Positions 45,849 to 59,047 of a DNA stretch of 64,000 nt are shown piece by piece (positions within the stretch are counted from its first letter, which is position 1; every line of letters starts with the position of its first letter). The DNA lies in contig BSBM01000637.1 of NCBI GenBank assembly GCA_027924585.1, positions 5,208,001 through 5,272,000 of the forward strand. Direction: 5' to 3'. The position numbers were made by a program, and so were the translations under genes. The stretch comes from Larix kaempferi (lineage: Eukaryota; Streptophyta; Pinopsida; Pinales; Pinaceae). Below the pieces are notes generated by a model. That model did not search any database, had not been told where the DNA came from, and was given only the letters and a program-made list of their open reading frames with translations.

Positions 45849-46900
45849 TCAGTTATACCTCAAATTTTCACACTATGTACCATTGAGAGTCTTCATGTCA
45901 TATCACCATGAGAAGCATGCTTTTTATGCCTCCTAAAGGTGTTAGGACCCTTTGTCATCATGTTGGTCCCTTCCCTAGTCACACTTGGAAGCAAATCCAA
46001 CAACTTAGGGGTCGAACACCACTTGACCTAACCCACTTATAGGCCTCCTAGAGATATTTCCGTGCCCTTCATACCTATGGGGGCGCGAAAATTCCTTATT
46101 TACGCGGTTTGCATACCTATGGAGGCACGAAAATTACAACATTTTTCACATTTTGCTCAGTTATGGGGGCACGAAAATCCCTGAATAGCCATTATCCCTA
46201 GATTTTGGATCTTGGATTTCGAGGAGATTTTCATGGGATGAGGTACCCCTTTGAATCCCATCTCACATTCCCTCCTTGGAATGTTTTATATCCTTTATCA
46301 ACATCTTCCTCACTTAGATCCACAATATCCTCTTAGTGGTTGGCCTCCCAAATCCTATAAGAAGAAGGCCATCCATGAAGTATGGGGGGTGATCTTGGAA
46401 CCACCAAACTTATGATCCTATGAGTCTTGCAAGGGTGATGCTGGAGAGCTTGGAAGGAGGTGCTTCTACTTTGGACATCAAGGTATAACATTGTAATCAA
46501 CTTCTTTTGGCTTTCTTATCATTAATATAACTTAGCCTATTCCTACCATTTTCATGTCCTTATTGGTTAATGTATGAAATTGTCTATGTTTTTATAGTTA
46601 GATATTTGTTTGTACATATATGGCTTTGGAGAAGGTGTTGTATTTCTTTTGTGAACAGGTTCATAAGTCCATAATCAAAGGCTGGAGCTGGAGCAACTTA
46701 GGAGCAGCAAGGAAAACCATTAGAGTGAGGTATGCCATCTACCTACGTTGTCTTTCCATAGCTTGTTAGCTTATGTGTGAGCTAGATCTAGGAGGAATAT
46801 AGTGTCTATTTGTTTTCTTTCTGTCTTGGGTAGGAAACTAGGGTCCTTTTCTAATCCCGAGGGGATATCTACCTATATATAGGGAGATTTTCTCACCACA
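45849..46900 (+). repeat. 3' LTR of element X
   Basis: It is about 1052 bp, ends TCTCACCACA at 46900 and is followed by the TSD CTCAT. Its first 270 bp match 34745-35014. GCGCGAAAATTCC-like blocks recur near 46084, 46130 and 46170. A TATATATAGGG box near the right end (46875) could be promoter-like. Confidence 0.88.
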
Positions 46901-48145
46901 CTCATTTTTTAAAACAAGTCTCTGCTCAAGGAGATTTTTACTTACCAAAATAGCCATTCAACCTGTTTTTCACCATGCCAGAAAAATGCTTTCCATTGGA
47001 AAAATTGGCTAAGTATTGAAAAATGGGGCTAAGTAGGCTTGGGAAAATGCCCACCATTTCTCACCTATGAGGGATAAAAAATTTCTAAAATTATCATCTT
47101 GCAGCTGGATGATTTATGCACTTAACCATTGGCTAGGTTTTGAAAAAAATTCTATTGTAAATAAAATATTGGCCTACCAAAAAAACAACTCATCCTGTTT
47201 TGCACCTAGAACTAGCCTAAATAGCCTTAGGAAAATGCCCACCATTTCTCACCTGTGAGGGATAAAAAATTTCAGAGAAAATTGTTTTTTAGGTGAATGA
47301 TTTATTCACTTGACCATTGACTCATTTTTCAAAAGAAGTCTCTGGTCAAGGAGATATTTGCCTGCCAAAATAGCCATTCAACCTATTTTTCACCCTGCCA
47401 AAACAATACTCGCCATTGGAAAAATTGACTAAGTATTGAAAGACAGGCTTAAGTAGGCTTTGGAAAATGGCCACCATTTCTCACCTGTGAGAGGTAAATT
47501 TTTTATGAAAGCATCAGCTTGTAGGTGGATGATTTATGCACCTAACCATTGGCTCGGTTTTGAAAAACATTCTATGGTAAATAAAATATTTGCCTACCAA
47601 AACAACCACTCATCCTATTTTGCACTTAGAACGGGCCCAAATGGCCTTGGGAAAATACCTACCATTTCTCACCTATGACGGATAAAAATTTTATGAGAGT
47701 ATAGGTTTGTAGGTGGATGATTTATTCAATCGATCATTTTCTAATTTTTAAAACACATCTTTCGTCAAGGAGATATTTGCCTGCCAAAACAACCATTCAA
47801 CCTATTTTTCACCCTACCAAAAAAATGTTGGCCATTGGAAAATTTGGTTAAGTATTGAAAAATAGGCCTAAGTAGGCTTTGAAAAATGCCCACCATTTCT
47901 CACCTGTGAGGGATAAAACATTTCCGAAAGCATCAGCTTGCAAGTAGATCATTTATGCACTTGACCATTGGCTCGGTTTCGAAAAAAATTGTATACTGAA
48001 GAAAATATTGGCCTGCCAAAACAACCACTCATCTCATTTTGAACCTAGAACTAGCCTAAATTTCCTTAGGAAAATTCCCACCATTTCTCACCTGTGAGGG
48101 ATAAAAAATTTTGGAGAGGATACATTTGTAGGTGGATGATTTATT
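46901..48145 (+). repeat. Dimeric 420-bp satellite, block 3
   Basis: It is continuous in phase with block 2 across element X. It ends at TTATT (48141-48145), target of the solo LTR. Confidence 0.93.
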
Positions 48146-48608
48146 TGTTGGTTGTGGAGCTAGATCTTCCAGTCTCATAGATGATATTGTCTTAGCCGTG
48201 CACCTCAGAAGACTGTACACTCATTACCCAACCTTGGGGATGTTTTCGCTAACAGTTTACGGGCCCATGGTTTTGGGTAACCCGTGGTATTTTCCCATTG
48301 TATTTCCCTTATAAAAGAAAGACATTGTAATATAGCTAGGGTTCATGTATTAGGTATTATGCATTGTAAATATCTCTGAGATCGGAAGAGAGACTGTGAG
48401 ACAGAGAAGAGGAAGTGCAGCGGTTGTGCCGTAGGTTGTATCCCTTCACTTTGCTGGACGGTATAATAATAAGGACTAGAAACTTCAGTGTGGGCGTAGC
48501 CCATTTGGGTGAACCATGATATATCTGTGTCTCTCTTGTAATGTGTATGTGTGATTATATTTGCATTTTTGTTTTTTGTTATTGCTCTGCCATCCTGTTT
48601 TTCTAACA
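48146..48608 (+). mobile_element. Solo LTR, copy 1 (463 bp)
   Basis: It is flanked by TTATT on both sides (48141-48145, 48609-48613), starts TGTTGGTTGTGG and ends TTTCTAACA, with no internal element. It has TATAAAA at 48310 and the GGGCGTAGCCCATTTGGGTG phrase typical of the transcribed part of copia-type LTRs. A solo LTR forms when the two LTRs of an element recombine and the interior is lost. Short ORFs across it are chance. Confidence 0.93.
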
Positions 48609-51600
48609 TTATTCACTTGACCATTGACTCATTTTTTAAAACAAGTATTTTTTCAAGGAGATATATGCCTTCCAAAATAGACATTCAACCTGTTTTTCAC
48701 ACTTCCAAAAAAATGCTCGCCATTACCAGAATTGGTTAAGTATTGCAAAACATGCCTACGTAGGCCTTGGAAAATGCCCACCATTTCTCACCTATGAGGG
48801 ACAAAAAATTTCTGAAATCCTCACCTTCAAGGTGGATGATTTATGCACTTAACCATTGGCTCGGTTTTGAAAAAGAATTCTATGGTAAATGAAATATTGG
48901 CCTACCAAAACAACCACTCATCCTGTTTTGCACCTAGAATTAGCCTAAATGGACTTAGGAAAATGCCCACCATTTCTCACCTGTGAGGGATAAAAAAATT
49001 ATGAGAGCATAGGTTTGTAGGTGGATTATTTATTCACTTGACCATTGGCTCATATTGAAAACAAGTCTCTGGTCAAGGAGATATTTTCCTGTCAAAACAA
49101 CCATTCAACCTATTTTTCAACATGCCAGTAAAATACTCGCCATTGGAAAAATTGGCTAAGTATTAAAAAATTGGCTTAAGTAGGCTTTGGAAAATGCCCA
49201 CCATTTCTCACCTATGAGGGATAATTTTTTTTCGAAAGCATCAGCTTGTAGGTGGATGATTTATGCACGTAACCATTGGCTCGGTTTTGAAAAAAAGTCT
49301 ATTGTAAAGAAATTATTGGCCTACGAAAACAACCACTCATCCTGTTTTGCACCTAGAATTGGCCTAAATGGACTTAGGAAAATGCCTACCATTTCTCACC
49401 TGTGAGGGATAAAAAAATTCAAAGAGTATAGGTTTGTAGGTGGATAATTTATTAACTTGACCATTGACTCATTTTTCAAAAGAAGTCTCTGGTCAATGAG
49501 ATATTTTCCTTCCAAAAGAGCAATTCAGCCTTTTTTTCACCTTGCAAGAAAAATGCTCGGCATTGGCAAAATTGGTTAAGTATTAAAAAACGGGCCTAAG
49601 TAGGATTTGGAAAATTCCCACCATTTCTCACCTGTAAAGGATTAAAAAATTTTGAAAGCATCAGCTTGCAGGTGGATGATTTATGCACTTGACCATTGGC
49701 ACGATTTTGAAAAAAAGTGTATCGTGAAGAAAATCTTGGTCTGCCAAAAAGACTACTCATCTCGTTTTGCACCTAGAACTGGCATAAATGTATTTAGGAA
49801 AATGCCCATCGTTTCTCACCTGTGAGGGATAAAAAATTTCTCAGACGATACGTTTGTAAGTGGATGATTTATTCACTTCACCATTGACTCATTTTTTAAA
49901 ACAAGTCTCTGGTCAAGGAGATATTTGCCTACCAAAACAACCATTCAGCCTATTTTTCACCCTGCCAGAAAAACGCTCACCATTGGCAAAATTGTTTAAG
50001 TATTGAAAAACGGGCCTAACTAGGTTTGGAAAAATGACCACCATTTCTCACCTGTGAGGGATAAAAATTTTATGAAAGCATCAACTTGTAGGTGGATGAT
50101 TTATGCACTTGACCATGGGCTCAGTTTTGAAAAAACGTCTATGGTGAAGAAAATATTGTCCTGCCAAAAAAACAACTCATCATGTTTTGCACCTAGAACT
50201 GGCCTAAATGGCCTTAGTAAAATGCCCACCATTTCTCACCTGTGATGGATAAAAAATATCTGAGAGCATAAGTTTGTAGGTGGATGATTTATTTAGTTGA
50301 TCATTGACTCAATTTTTTTAAAAAGTCACTTGTCAAGGAGATATTTTCTTGCCAAAACAACCATTCAACCTGTTTTTCACCCTGCTAGAAAAATGCTCTC
50401 CATTGGAAAAACTGGTTAAGTATTGACAAACAAGCCTAAATAGGCTTTGGAAAATGCCCACCATTTCTCACCTGTGAGCGATAAAACATTTATGAAAGCA
50501 TCAGCTTGCAAGTGGATGATTTATGCACTTGACCATTGGCTCGGTTTCGAAAAAAAGTGTATAATGAAGAAAATATTGGCCTGCAAAAACAACCACTCAT
50601 CTCGTTTTACACCTAGAACTATCCTAAATTTCCTTAGAGAAATTCCCACCATTTCTCACCTGCACGGGATAAAAAAATTCTGAGAGCATACGTTTGTAGA
50701 TGGATGATTTATTCACTTGACCATTGACTCATTTTTTAAAACAAGTATTTTTGCAAGGAGATCTTTGCTTGCCAAAACAACCATTCAACCAATTTTTCAC
50801 ACTGCCAAAAAAATGCTCGCCATTGCCAAAATTGGTTAAGTATTGCAAAACATGCCTATGTAGGCTTGGGAAAATGCCCACCATTTCTCACCTGTGAGGG
50901 ATAAATGTTTTATGAAATCCTCAGCTTTAAGGTGGATGATTTCTGCACTTAACCATTGGCTCGGTTTTGAAAAGAAATTTTATGGAAAATGAAATATTGG
51001 CCTACCAAAACAACCACTCATCTTGTTTTGTACCTAGAACTAGCCTAAATAGCCTTAGGAATATGATCACCATTTCTCACTTGTGAGGGATAAAATTTAT
51101 ATGAGAGCATAGGTTTGTAGGTGGATTATTTATTCACTTGACCATTGACTCATATTTTAAAACAAGTCTCTCATCAAGGAGATATTTTCCTGCCAAAACA
51201 ACCATTCAACGTATTTTTCAACATGCCAAAAAAATACTCGCCATTGGAAAAATTGGCTAAGTATTGAAAAATTGGCTTAAGTAGGCTTGGGAAAATGCCC
51301 ACCATTTCTCACTTGTGAGGGATAAATTTTTTTTGAAAGCATCAGCTTGTAGGAGGATGATTTATGCACGTAACCATTGGCTCGGTTTTGAAAAAAAAAA
51401 TATTCTAAATAAAATATTGGCCTACGAAAACAACCACTCATCCTATTTTGCACCTAGAATTGGTCTAAATTGACTTAGGAAAATGCCCACCATTTCTCAC
51501 CTGTGAGGGATAAAAATTTCAGAGAGTATAGTTTTGTAGGTGGATGATTTATTAACTTTACCATTGACTCATTTTTCAAAATAAGTCTCTGGTCAATGAG

Positions 51601-54600
51601 ATATTTTCCTTCCAAAACAGCCATTCAACCTGTTTTTCACCCTGTAAGAAAAATGCTCGGCATTGGCAAAATTGGTTAAGTATTGAAAAACGGGCCTAAG
51701 TAGGATTTGGAAAATTCCCACCATTTCTCACCTGTGAGGGATAAAAAAGTTATGAAAGCATCAGCTTGCAGGTGGATGATTTATGCACTTGACCATTGGC
51801 AGGATTTTAAAAAAAATTGTATCGTGAAGAAAATCTTGGCCTACCCAAAGAACTACTCATCTCGTTTTGCACCTAGAACTAGCCTAAATGTATTTAGGTA
51901 AATGCCCACCTTTTCTCACCCGTGAGGGATAAAAAATTTTGGAGACGATACATATGTAAGTGGATGATTTATTCACTTCATCATCGACTCATTTTTTAAA
52001 ACAAGTCTTTGGTCAAAGAGATATTTGACTGCCAAAACAACCATTCAGCCTATTTTTTACCCTGCCAGAAAAATGCTCGTCATTGGAAAAATTGGTTAAG
52101 TATTGAAAAACGGGCTTAAGTAGGCTTGGAAAAATGACCACCATTTCTAACTTATGAGGGATAAAATTTTTATGAAAGAATCAACTTGCAGGTGGATGAT
52201 TTATGCATTTACCATTGTCTTAGTTTTGAAAAAATGTCTATGGTGAAGAAAATATTGGCCTGCCAAAAAAACCACTCATCCTAATTTGCACCTAGAACTG
52301 GCGTAAATGGGCTTAGGAAAATGCTCACCATTTCTCACCTGTGATGGATAAAAATTTTCTGACAGAATAACTTTTTAGGTGGATGATTTATTCAGTTGAC
52401 CATTGGCTCATTTTTAAAAAAATTCACTTGTCAAGGAGATATTTTCTTGCCAAAACAACCCTTCAACCTGTTTTTCACCCTGCCAGAAAAATGCTCGCCA
52501 ATGGAAAAATTGGTTAAGTATTGAAAAACAGGCCTATGTAGGCTTTGGAAAATTCCCACCATTTCTCACCTATGAGGGATAAAACATTTCTGAAAGCATT
52601 AGCTTGCAAGTGGATGATTTATGCACTTGACCATTGGCTCGATTTTGAAAAAAAGTGTATAGTGAAGAAAATATTGGCCTGGCAAAATAACCACTCATCC
52701 CATTTTACACCTAGAACTAGCCTAAATTTCCGTAGAAAAAAGCCCACCATTTCTCACCTGTGAGGGATAAAAAAATTCTGAGAGCATGCGTTTGTAGGTG
52801 GATAATTTATTCACTTGACCATTGACTCATTTTTTAAAACAAGTATTTGTTCAAGGAGATCTTTGCTTGCCAAAACAGCCATTCAACCAGTTTTTCACAC
52901 TGCCAAAAAAATGCTCGCCATTGCCAAAATTGGTTAAGTATTGCAAAACAGGACTACGTAGGCTTGGGAAAATTCCCACCATTTCTAACCTGTGAGGGAT
53001 AAAAAATTTATGAAATCCTCAGCTTCAAGGTGGATGATTTATGCATTTAACGATTGGCTCGGTTTTGAAAAAATATTCTATGGAAAATGAAATATTGGCC
53101 TACCAAAACAAAAACTCATCCTATTTTGCACCTAGAACTAGCCTAAATGAACTTAGGAACATGCCCACCATTTCTCACCTGTGAGGGATAAAATTTTTAT
53201 GAGAGCATAGGTTTGTAGGTGGATTATTTATTCACTTGACAATTGAATCATTTTTTAAAAGAATTATCTGGTCAAGGAGATATTTTCCTACCAAAACAAC
53301 CATTCAACCTATTTTTCAACATGCCAAAAAAAACTCGCCATTGGAAAAATTGGCTAAGTATTGAAAAATTTGCTTAAGTAGGCTTTGGAAAATGCCCAGC
53401 ATTTCTCACCTCTAAGGGATAAAAAAATTTCGAAAGCATAAGCTTGTAGGTGGATGATTTATGCACGTAACCATTGTCTTGGTTTTGAAAAAAATTCTAT
53501 TGTAAATAAAATATTGTCCTACGAAAACAACCACTCATCCTGTTTTGCACCTAGAACTGGCCTAAATGGACTTAGGAAAATGCCCACCATTTCTCACCTG
53601 TGAGGGATAAAAAATTTCAGAGAGTATAGGTTTGTATGTGGATGATTTATTAACTTGATGATTGACTCATTTTTTAAAAGAAATCTCTGGTCAATGAGAT
53701 ATTTTCCTGCCAAAACAACCATTCAACCTGTTTTTCACCTTGCCATAAAACTGCTCCCCATTGGCAAAATTGGTTAAGTATTGAAAAACGGGCCTAAGTA
53801 GGATTTGGAAAATTCCCACCATTTCTCACCTGTGTGGGATAACAGAATTATGAAAGCATCAACTTGCAGGTGGATGATTTATGCACTTGACCATTGCCAC
53901 GGTTTTGAAAAAAAGTGTATCATGAAGAAAATCTTGGCCTGCCAAAACAACTACACATCTCGTTTTGCACCTAGAACTGGCCTAAATGTATTCAGGAAAA
54001 TGCCCACCTTTTCTTACTTGTGAGGGATAAAAAATTTCTAAGACAATACGTTTGTAAGTGGATGATTTATTCACTTCACCATTGACTCATCTTTTAAAAC
54101 AAGTCTCTGGTTAAGGAGATATTTGCTTATCAAAACAACCATTCAGCCTATTTTTCACCCTGCTAGAAAAATTCTCGCCATTGGAAAAATTGGTTAAGTA
54201 TTGAAAAACGTACCTAAGTAGGTTTGGATGATTTATTCACTTGACCATTGACTCATTTTTCAAAAGAAGTCTCTGGTCAAGGAGATATTTGCCTGCCAAA
54301 ATAGACATTCAACCTATTTTTCACCCTGCCAAAAAAATACTCACCATTGGAAAAATTGACTAAGTATTGAAATACAGGCTTAAGTAGGCTTTGGAAAATG
54401 GCCACCATTTCTCACCCGTGAGAGGTAAATTTTTTATGAAAGCATCAGCTTGTAGGTGGATGATTTATGCACGTAACCATTGGCTCGGTTTTGAAAACAA
54501 TTCTATGGTAAAGAAAATATTGGCCTACCAAAACAACCACTCATCCTATTTTGCACCTAAAACTAGCCTAAATGGCCTTAGGAATATGATCACCATTTCT

Positions 54601-57600
54601 CACTTGTGAGGGAAAAAAAAATTATTAGAGCATAGGTTTGTAGGTGGATTATTTATTCACTTGACCATTGACTCATATTTTAAAACAAGTCTCTGGTCAA
54701 GGAGATATTTTCCTGCCAAAACAACCATTCAACATATTTTTCAACATGCCAAAAAAATACTCGCCATTGGAAAAATTGGCTTAAGTAGGCTTTGGAAAAT
54801 GACCACCATTTCTCACTTGTGAGGGATAAGAAAAATTTTAAACCATCAGCCTGTAGGTGGATGATTTATGCACGTAACCATTGCCTCGTTTTTGAAAAAA
54901 AAATATATTCTAAATAAAATATTGGCCTACGAAAACAACCACTCATCCTATTTTTCACCTAGAATTGGCCTAAATTGACTTAGGAAAATGCCCACCATTT
55001 CTCACCTGTGAGGGATAAAAAATTTCAGAGAGTATAGTTTTGTAGGTGGATGATTTATTAACTTTACCATTGACTCATTTTTCAAAAGAAGTCTCTGGTC
55101 AATGAGATATTTTCCTTCCGAAATAGCCATTCAACCTGTTTTTCACCCTGTAAGAAAAATGCTTGGCATTGGCAAAATTGGTTAAGTATTGAAAAAAAGG
55201 CCTAAGTAGGATTTGGAAAATTCCCGCCATTTCCCACCTGTGAGGGATAAAAAAGTTCTGAAAGCATCAGCTTACAAGTGGATGATTTATGCACTTGACC
55301 ATTGGCACGATTTTAAAAAAAAATGTATCGTGAAGAAAATCTTGGCCTACCCAAACAACTACTCATCTCGTTTTGCACCTAGAACTAGCCTAAATGTATT
55401 TAGGTAAATTCCCACCCTTTCTCACCTGTGAGGAATAAAAAATTTCGGACACGATACATTTGTAACTGGATGATTTATTCACTTCATCATCGACTCATTT
55501 TTTAAAACAAGTCTATGGTCAAGGAGATATTTTCTTGCCAAAACAACCATTTAGCCTGTTTTTCACCCTGCCAAAAAAAATGCTCGCCATTGGAAAAATT
55601 GGTTAAGTATTGAAAAACGGGCTTAAGTAGGCTTGGAAAAATGACCACCATTTCTCACCTGTGAGGGATAAAAATTTTATGAAAGCATCAACTTGCAGGT
55701 GGATGATTTATGCACTTGACCATTGTCTTAGTTTTGAAAAAAAGTCTATGGTGAAGAAAATATTGGCCTACCAAAAAAACCACTCATCCTGTTTAGCACC
55801 TAGAACTGCCGTAAATGGCCTTAGGAAAATGCTCACCATTTCTCACCTGTGATGGATAAAAATTTTCTGAGAGAATAACTTTTTAGGTGGATAATTTATT
55901 TAGTTGACCATTGACTCATTTTCTAAAAAAGTCACTTGTCAAGGAGATATTTTCTTGCCAAAACAACCCTTCAACCTGTTTTCACCCTGCCAGAAAAATG
56001 CTCGCCATTGGAAAAATTGGTTAAGTATTGAAAAACAGGCCTAAGTAGGCTTTGGAAAATTCCCACCATTTCTCACCTATGAGGGATAAAACATTTTTGA
56101 AAGCATCAGCTTGCAAGTGGATGATTTATGCACTTGACCATTGGCTCGATTTTGGAAAAAAGTGTATAGTGAAGAAAATATTGGCTTGCCAAAATAACCA
56201 CTCATCTCGTTTTACACCTAGAACTAGCCTAAATTTCCTTAGAAAAAAGCCCACCATTTCTCACCTGTGAGGGATAAAAAAATTCTGAGAGCATACGTTT
56301 GTAGGTGGATGATTTATTCACTTGACCATTGACTCATTTTTTAAAACAAGTATTTGTTCAAGGAGATCTTTGCTTGCCAAAATAGCCATTAAACCAGTTT
56401 TTCACACTGCCAAAAAAATGCTCTCCATTGCCAAAATTGGTTAAGTATTGCAAAGCAGGCCTATGTAGGCTTGGGAAAAATTCCCACCATTTCTAACCTG
56501 TGAGGGATAAAAATTTTATGAAATCCTCAGCTTCAAGGTGGATGATTTATGCACTTAATGATTGGTTCGGTTTTGAAAAAATATTCTATGGCAAATGAAA
56601 TATTGGCCTACCAAAACAAACACTCATCCTATTTTGCACCTAGAACTAGCCTAAATGGCCTTAGGAACATGCCTATCATTTCTCACCTGTGAGGGATAAA
56701 ATTTTTATGAGAGCATAGGTTTGTAGGTGGATTATTTATTCAATTGACAATTGACTCATTTTTTAAAAGAATTATCTGGTCAAGGAGATATTTTCCTACC
56801 AAAACAACCATTCAACCTATTTTTCAACATGCCAAAAAAAACTCGCCATTGGAAAAATTGGCTAAGTATTGAAAAATTGGCTTAAGTAGGCTTTGGAAAA
56901 TGCCCACCATTTCTCACATGTGAGGGATAAAAAAATTTCAAAAGCATAAGCTTGTAGGTGGATGATTTATGCACGTAACCATTGGCTCGGTTTTGAAAAA
57001 AATTCTATTGTAAATAAAATTATGGCCTACAAAAACAACCAGTCATCCTGTTTTGCACCTAGAACTAGCCTAAATGGACTTAGGAAAATGCCCACCATTT
57101 CTCACCTGTGAGGGATAAAAAATTTCGGAGAGTATAGGTTTGTAGGTGGATGATTTATTAACTTGACGATTGGCTCATTTTTTAAAAGAAGTCTCTGGTC
57201 AATGAGATATTTTCCTGCTAAAACAACCATTCAGCCTGTTCTTCACCTTGCCAGAAAAATGCTCCCCAATGGCAAAATTGGTTAAGTATTGAAAAACGGG
57301 CCTAAGTAGGATTTGGAAAATTCTCACCATTTCTCACCTATGTGGGATAACAAAATTGTGAAAGCATCAACTTGCAAGTGGATGACTTATGCACTTGACC
57401 ATTGGCACGGTTTTGAAAAAAAGTGTATCGTGAAGAAAATCTTGGCCTGCCAAAACAACTACACATCTCGTTTTGCACCTAGAACTGGCCTAAACGTATT
57501 TAGGAAAATGCCCACCTTTTCTTACCTGTGAGGGATAAAAAAATTCTAAGACGATATGTTTGTAAGTGGATGATTTAATCACTTCACCATTGACTCATGT

Positions 57601-58584
57601 TTTAAAACAAGTCTCTGGTTAAGGAGATATTTGCTTATCAAAACAGCCATTCAGCCTGTTTTTCACCCAGCTAGAAAAATTCTCGCCATTGGAAAAACTG
57701 GTTAAGTATTGAAAAACGTATCTAAGTAGGTTTGGATGATTCATTCACTTGACCATTGACTCATTTTTCAAAAGAAGTCTCTGGTCAAGGATATATTTTC
57801 CTACCAAAATAGCCATTCAACCAATTTTTCACCCTTTCAAAAAAATACTCACCGTTGGAAAAATTGACTAAGTATTGAAAGACAGGCTTAACTAGGCTTT
57901 GGAAAATGGCCACCATTTCTCACCTGTGAGAGGTAAATTTTTTATGAAAGCATCAGCTTGTAGGTGGATGATTTATGCACGTAACCATTGGCTCAGTTTT
58001 GAAAAAAATTCTATGATAAAGAAAATATTGGCCTACCAAAACAACCACTCATCCTATTTTGCACCTAGAACTGGCCCAAATGGCCTTGGGAAAATACCTA
58101 CCATTTCTCACCTATGAGGGATAAAAAATTTATGAGAGTATAGGTTTGTAGGTGGATGATTTATTCAATTGATCATTTCTTGATTTTTAAAACACGTCTC
58201 TCGTCATGGAGATATTTTACTGCCAAAACAACCATTCAGCCAGTTTTTCACCCTACCAGAAAAATGCTGGCCATTGAAAAAATTGGTTAAGTATTGAAAA
58301 ACAGGCCTAAGTAGGCTTTGGAAAATGCCCACAATTTCTCACCTGTGAGGGATAAAACATTTCCAAAAGCATCAGCTTGCAAGTGGATGATTTATGCACT
58401 TGACCATTGGCTCAGTTTTGAAAAAAATTGTATAGTGAAGAAAATATTGGCCTGCCAAAACAACCACTCATCTCATTTTGAACCTAGAACTAGCCTAAAT
58501 TTCCTTAGGAAAATTCCCACCATTTCTCACCTGTGAGGGATAAAATATTTTGAAGAGGATACATTTGTAGGTGGATGATTTATT
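48609..58584 (+). repeat. Dimeric 420-bp satellite, block 4, with higher-order structure
   Basis: There are about 23-24 units. Matching half-A starts at 51707/55213, 52545/56052, 53805/57313 and 54391/57899 give a ~3507-bp offset. A deletion junction (GTAGGTTTGGATGATT) at ~54228 recurs at ~57735. The block ends at the TTATT next to solo LTR copy 2. Confidence 0.93.
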
Positions 58585-59047
58585 TGTTGGTTGTGGAGCC
58601 ATATTTTCCAGTCTCATAGATGATATTGTCTCAGCCGTGCACCTCAAAAGACTGTACACTCATTCCCCAACCTTGGGGATGTTTTCTCCAACAGTTTACG
58701 GGCCCATGGTTTTGGGTAACCCGTGGTATTTTCCCATTGTATTTCCCTTATAAAAGAAATACATTGTAATATAGCTAGGTTTGATGTATTAGGTATTATG
58801 CATTGTAAATATCTCTGAGATCGGAAGAGAGAGTGTGAGACAGTGAAGAGGAAGTGCAGCGGTTGTGCCGCAGGTTGTATCCCTTCACTTTGTTGGATGA
58901 TATAATAATAAGGAATGGTAACTTCAGTGTGGGCGTAGCCCATTTGGGTGAACTACGATATATATGTGTCTCTCTTGTAATGTGTATGTGTGATTATATT
59001 TGTATTTTTGTTTATTGTTATTGCTCTGCGATCCTATTTTTCTAACA
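58585..59047 (+). mobile_element. Solo LTR, copy 2 (463 bp)
   Basis: It has the same ends, length, orientation, TTATT flanks (58580-58584, 59048-59052) and position in a satellite B half as copy 1, 10,439 bp away, with scattered substitutions. It is a duplicate by array amplification rather than a second insertion. Confidence 0.93.

Larger units (their letters stand above)
34745..46900 (+). mobile_element. Composite gypsy-like element X (gag-protease only) with element Y remains inside
   Basis: The TSD CTCAT lies at 34740-34744 and 46901-46905, within a satellite B half. The 5' LTR start and the 3' LTR (45849-46900) match for about 270 bp, then the 5' copy breaks off at 35014. Internal coding is limited to gag and protease (41631-43135). 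Between 35015 and about 41600 lie parts of a different LTR element (Y). I see no RT or integrase anywhere, so X could not have moved unaided. Confidence 0.85.

Noticed and set aside
48132-48314. ORF pair across 48132-48609 and 58571-58943 as a duplicated gene
   Set aside because: The sequence is a solo LTR with TG...CA ends and 5-bp TSDs; the ORFs run across its borders into satellite.
48379-48391. AGATCGGAAGAG, resembling a sequencing adapter
   Set aside because: It lies inside the solo LTR at the same place in both copies (also near 58818), with different bases after it. A chance match, though adapter trimming could clip reads here.
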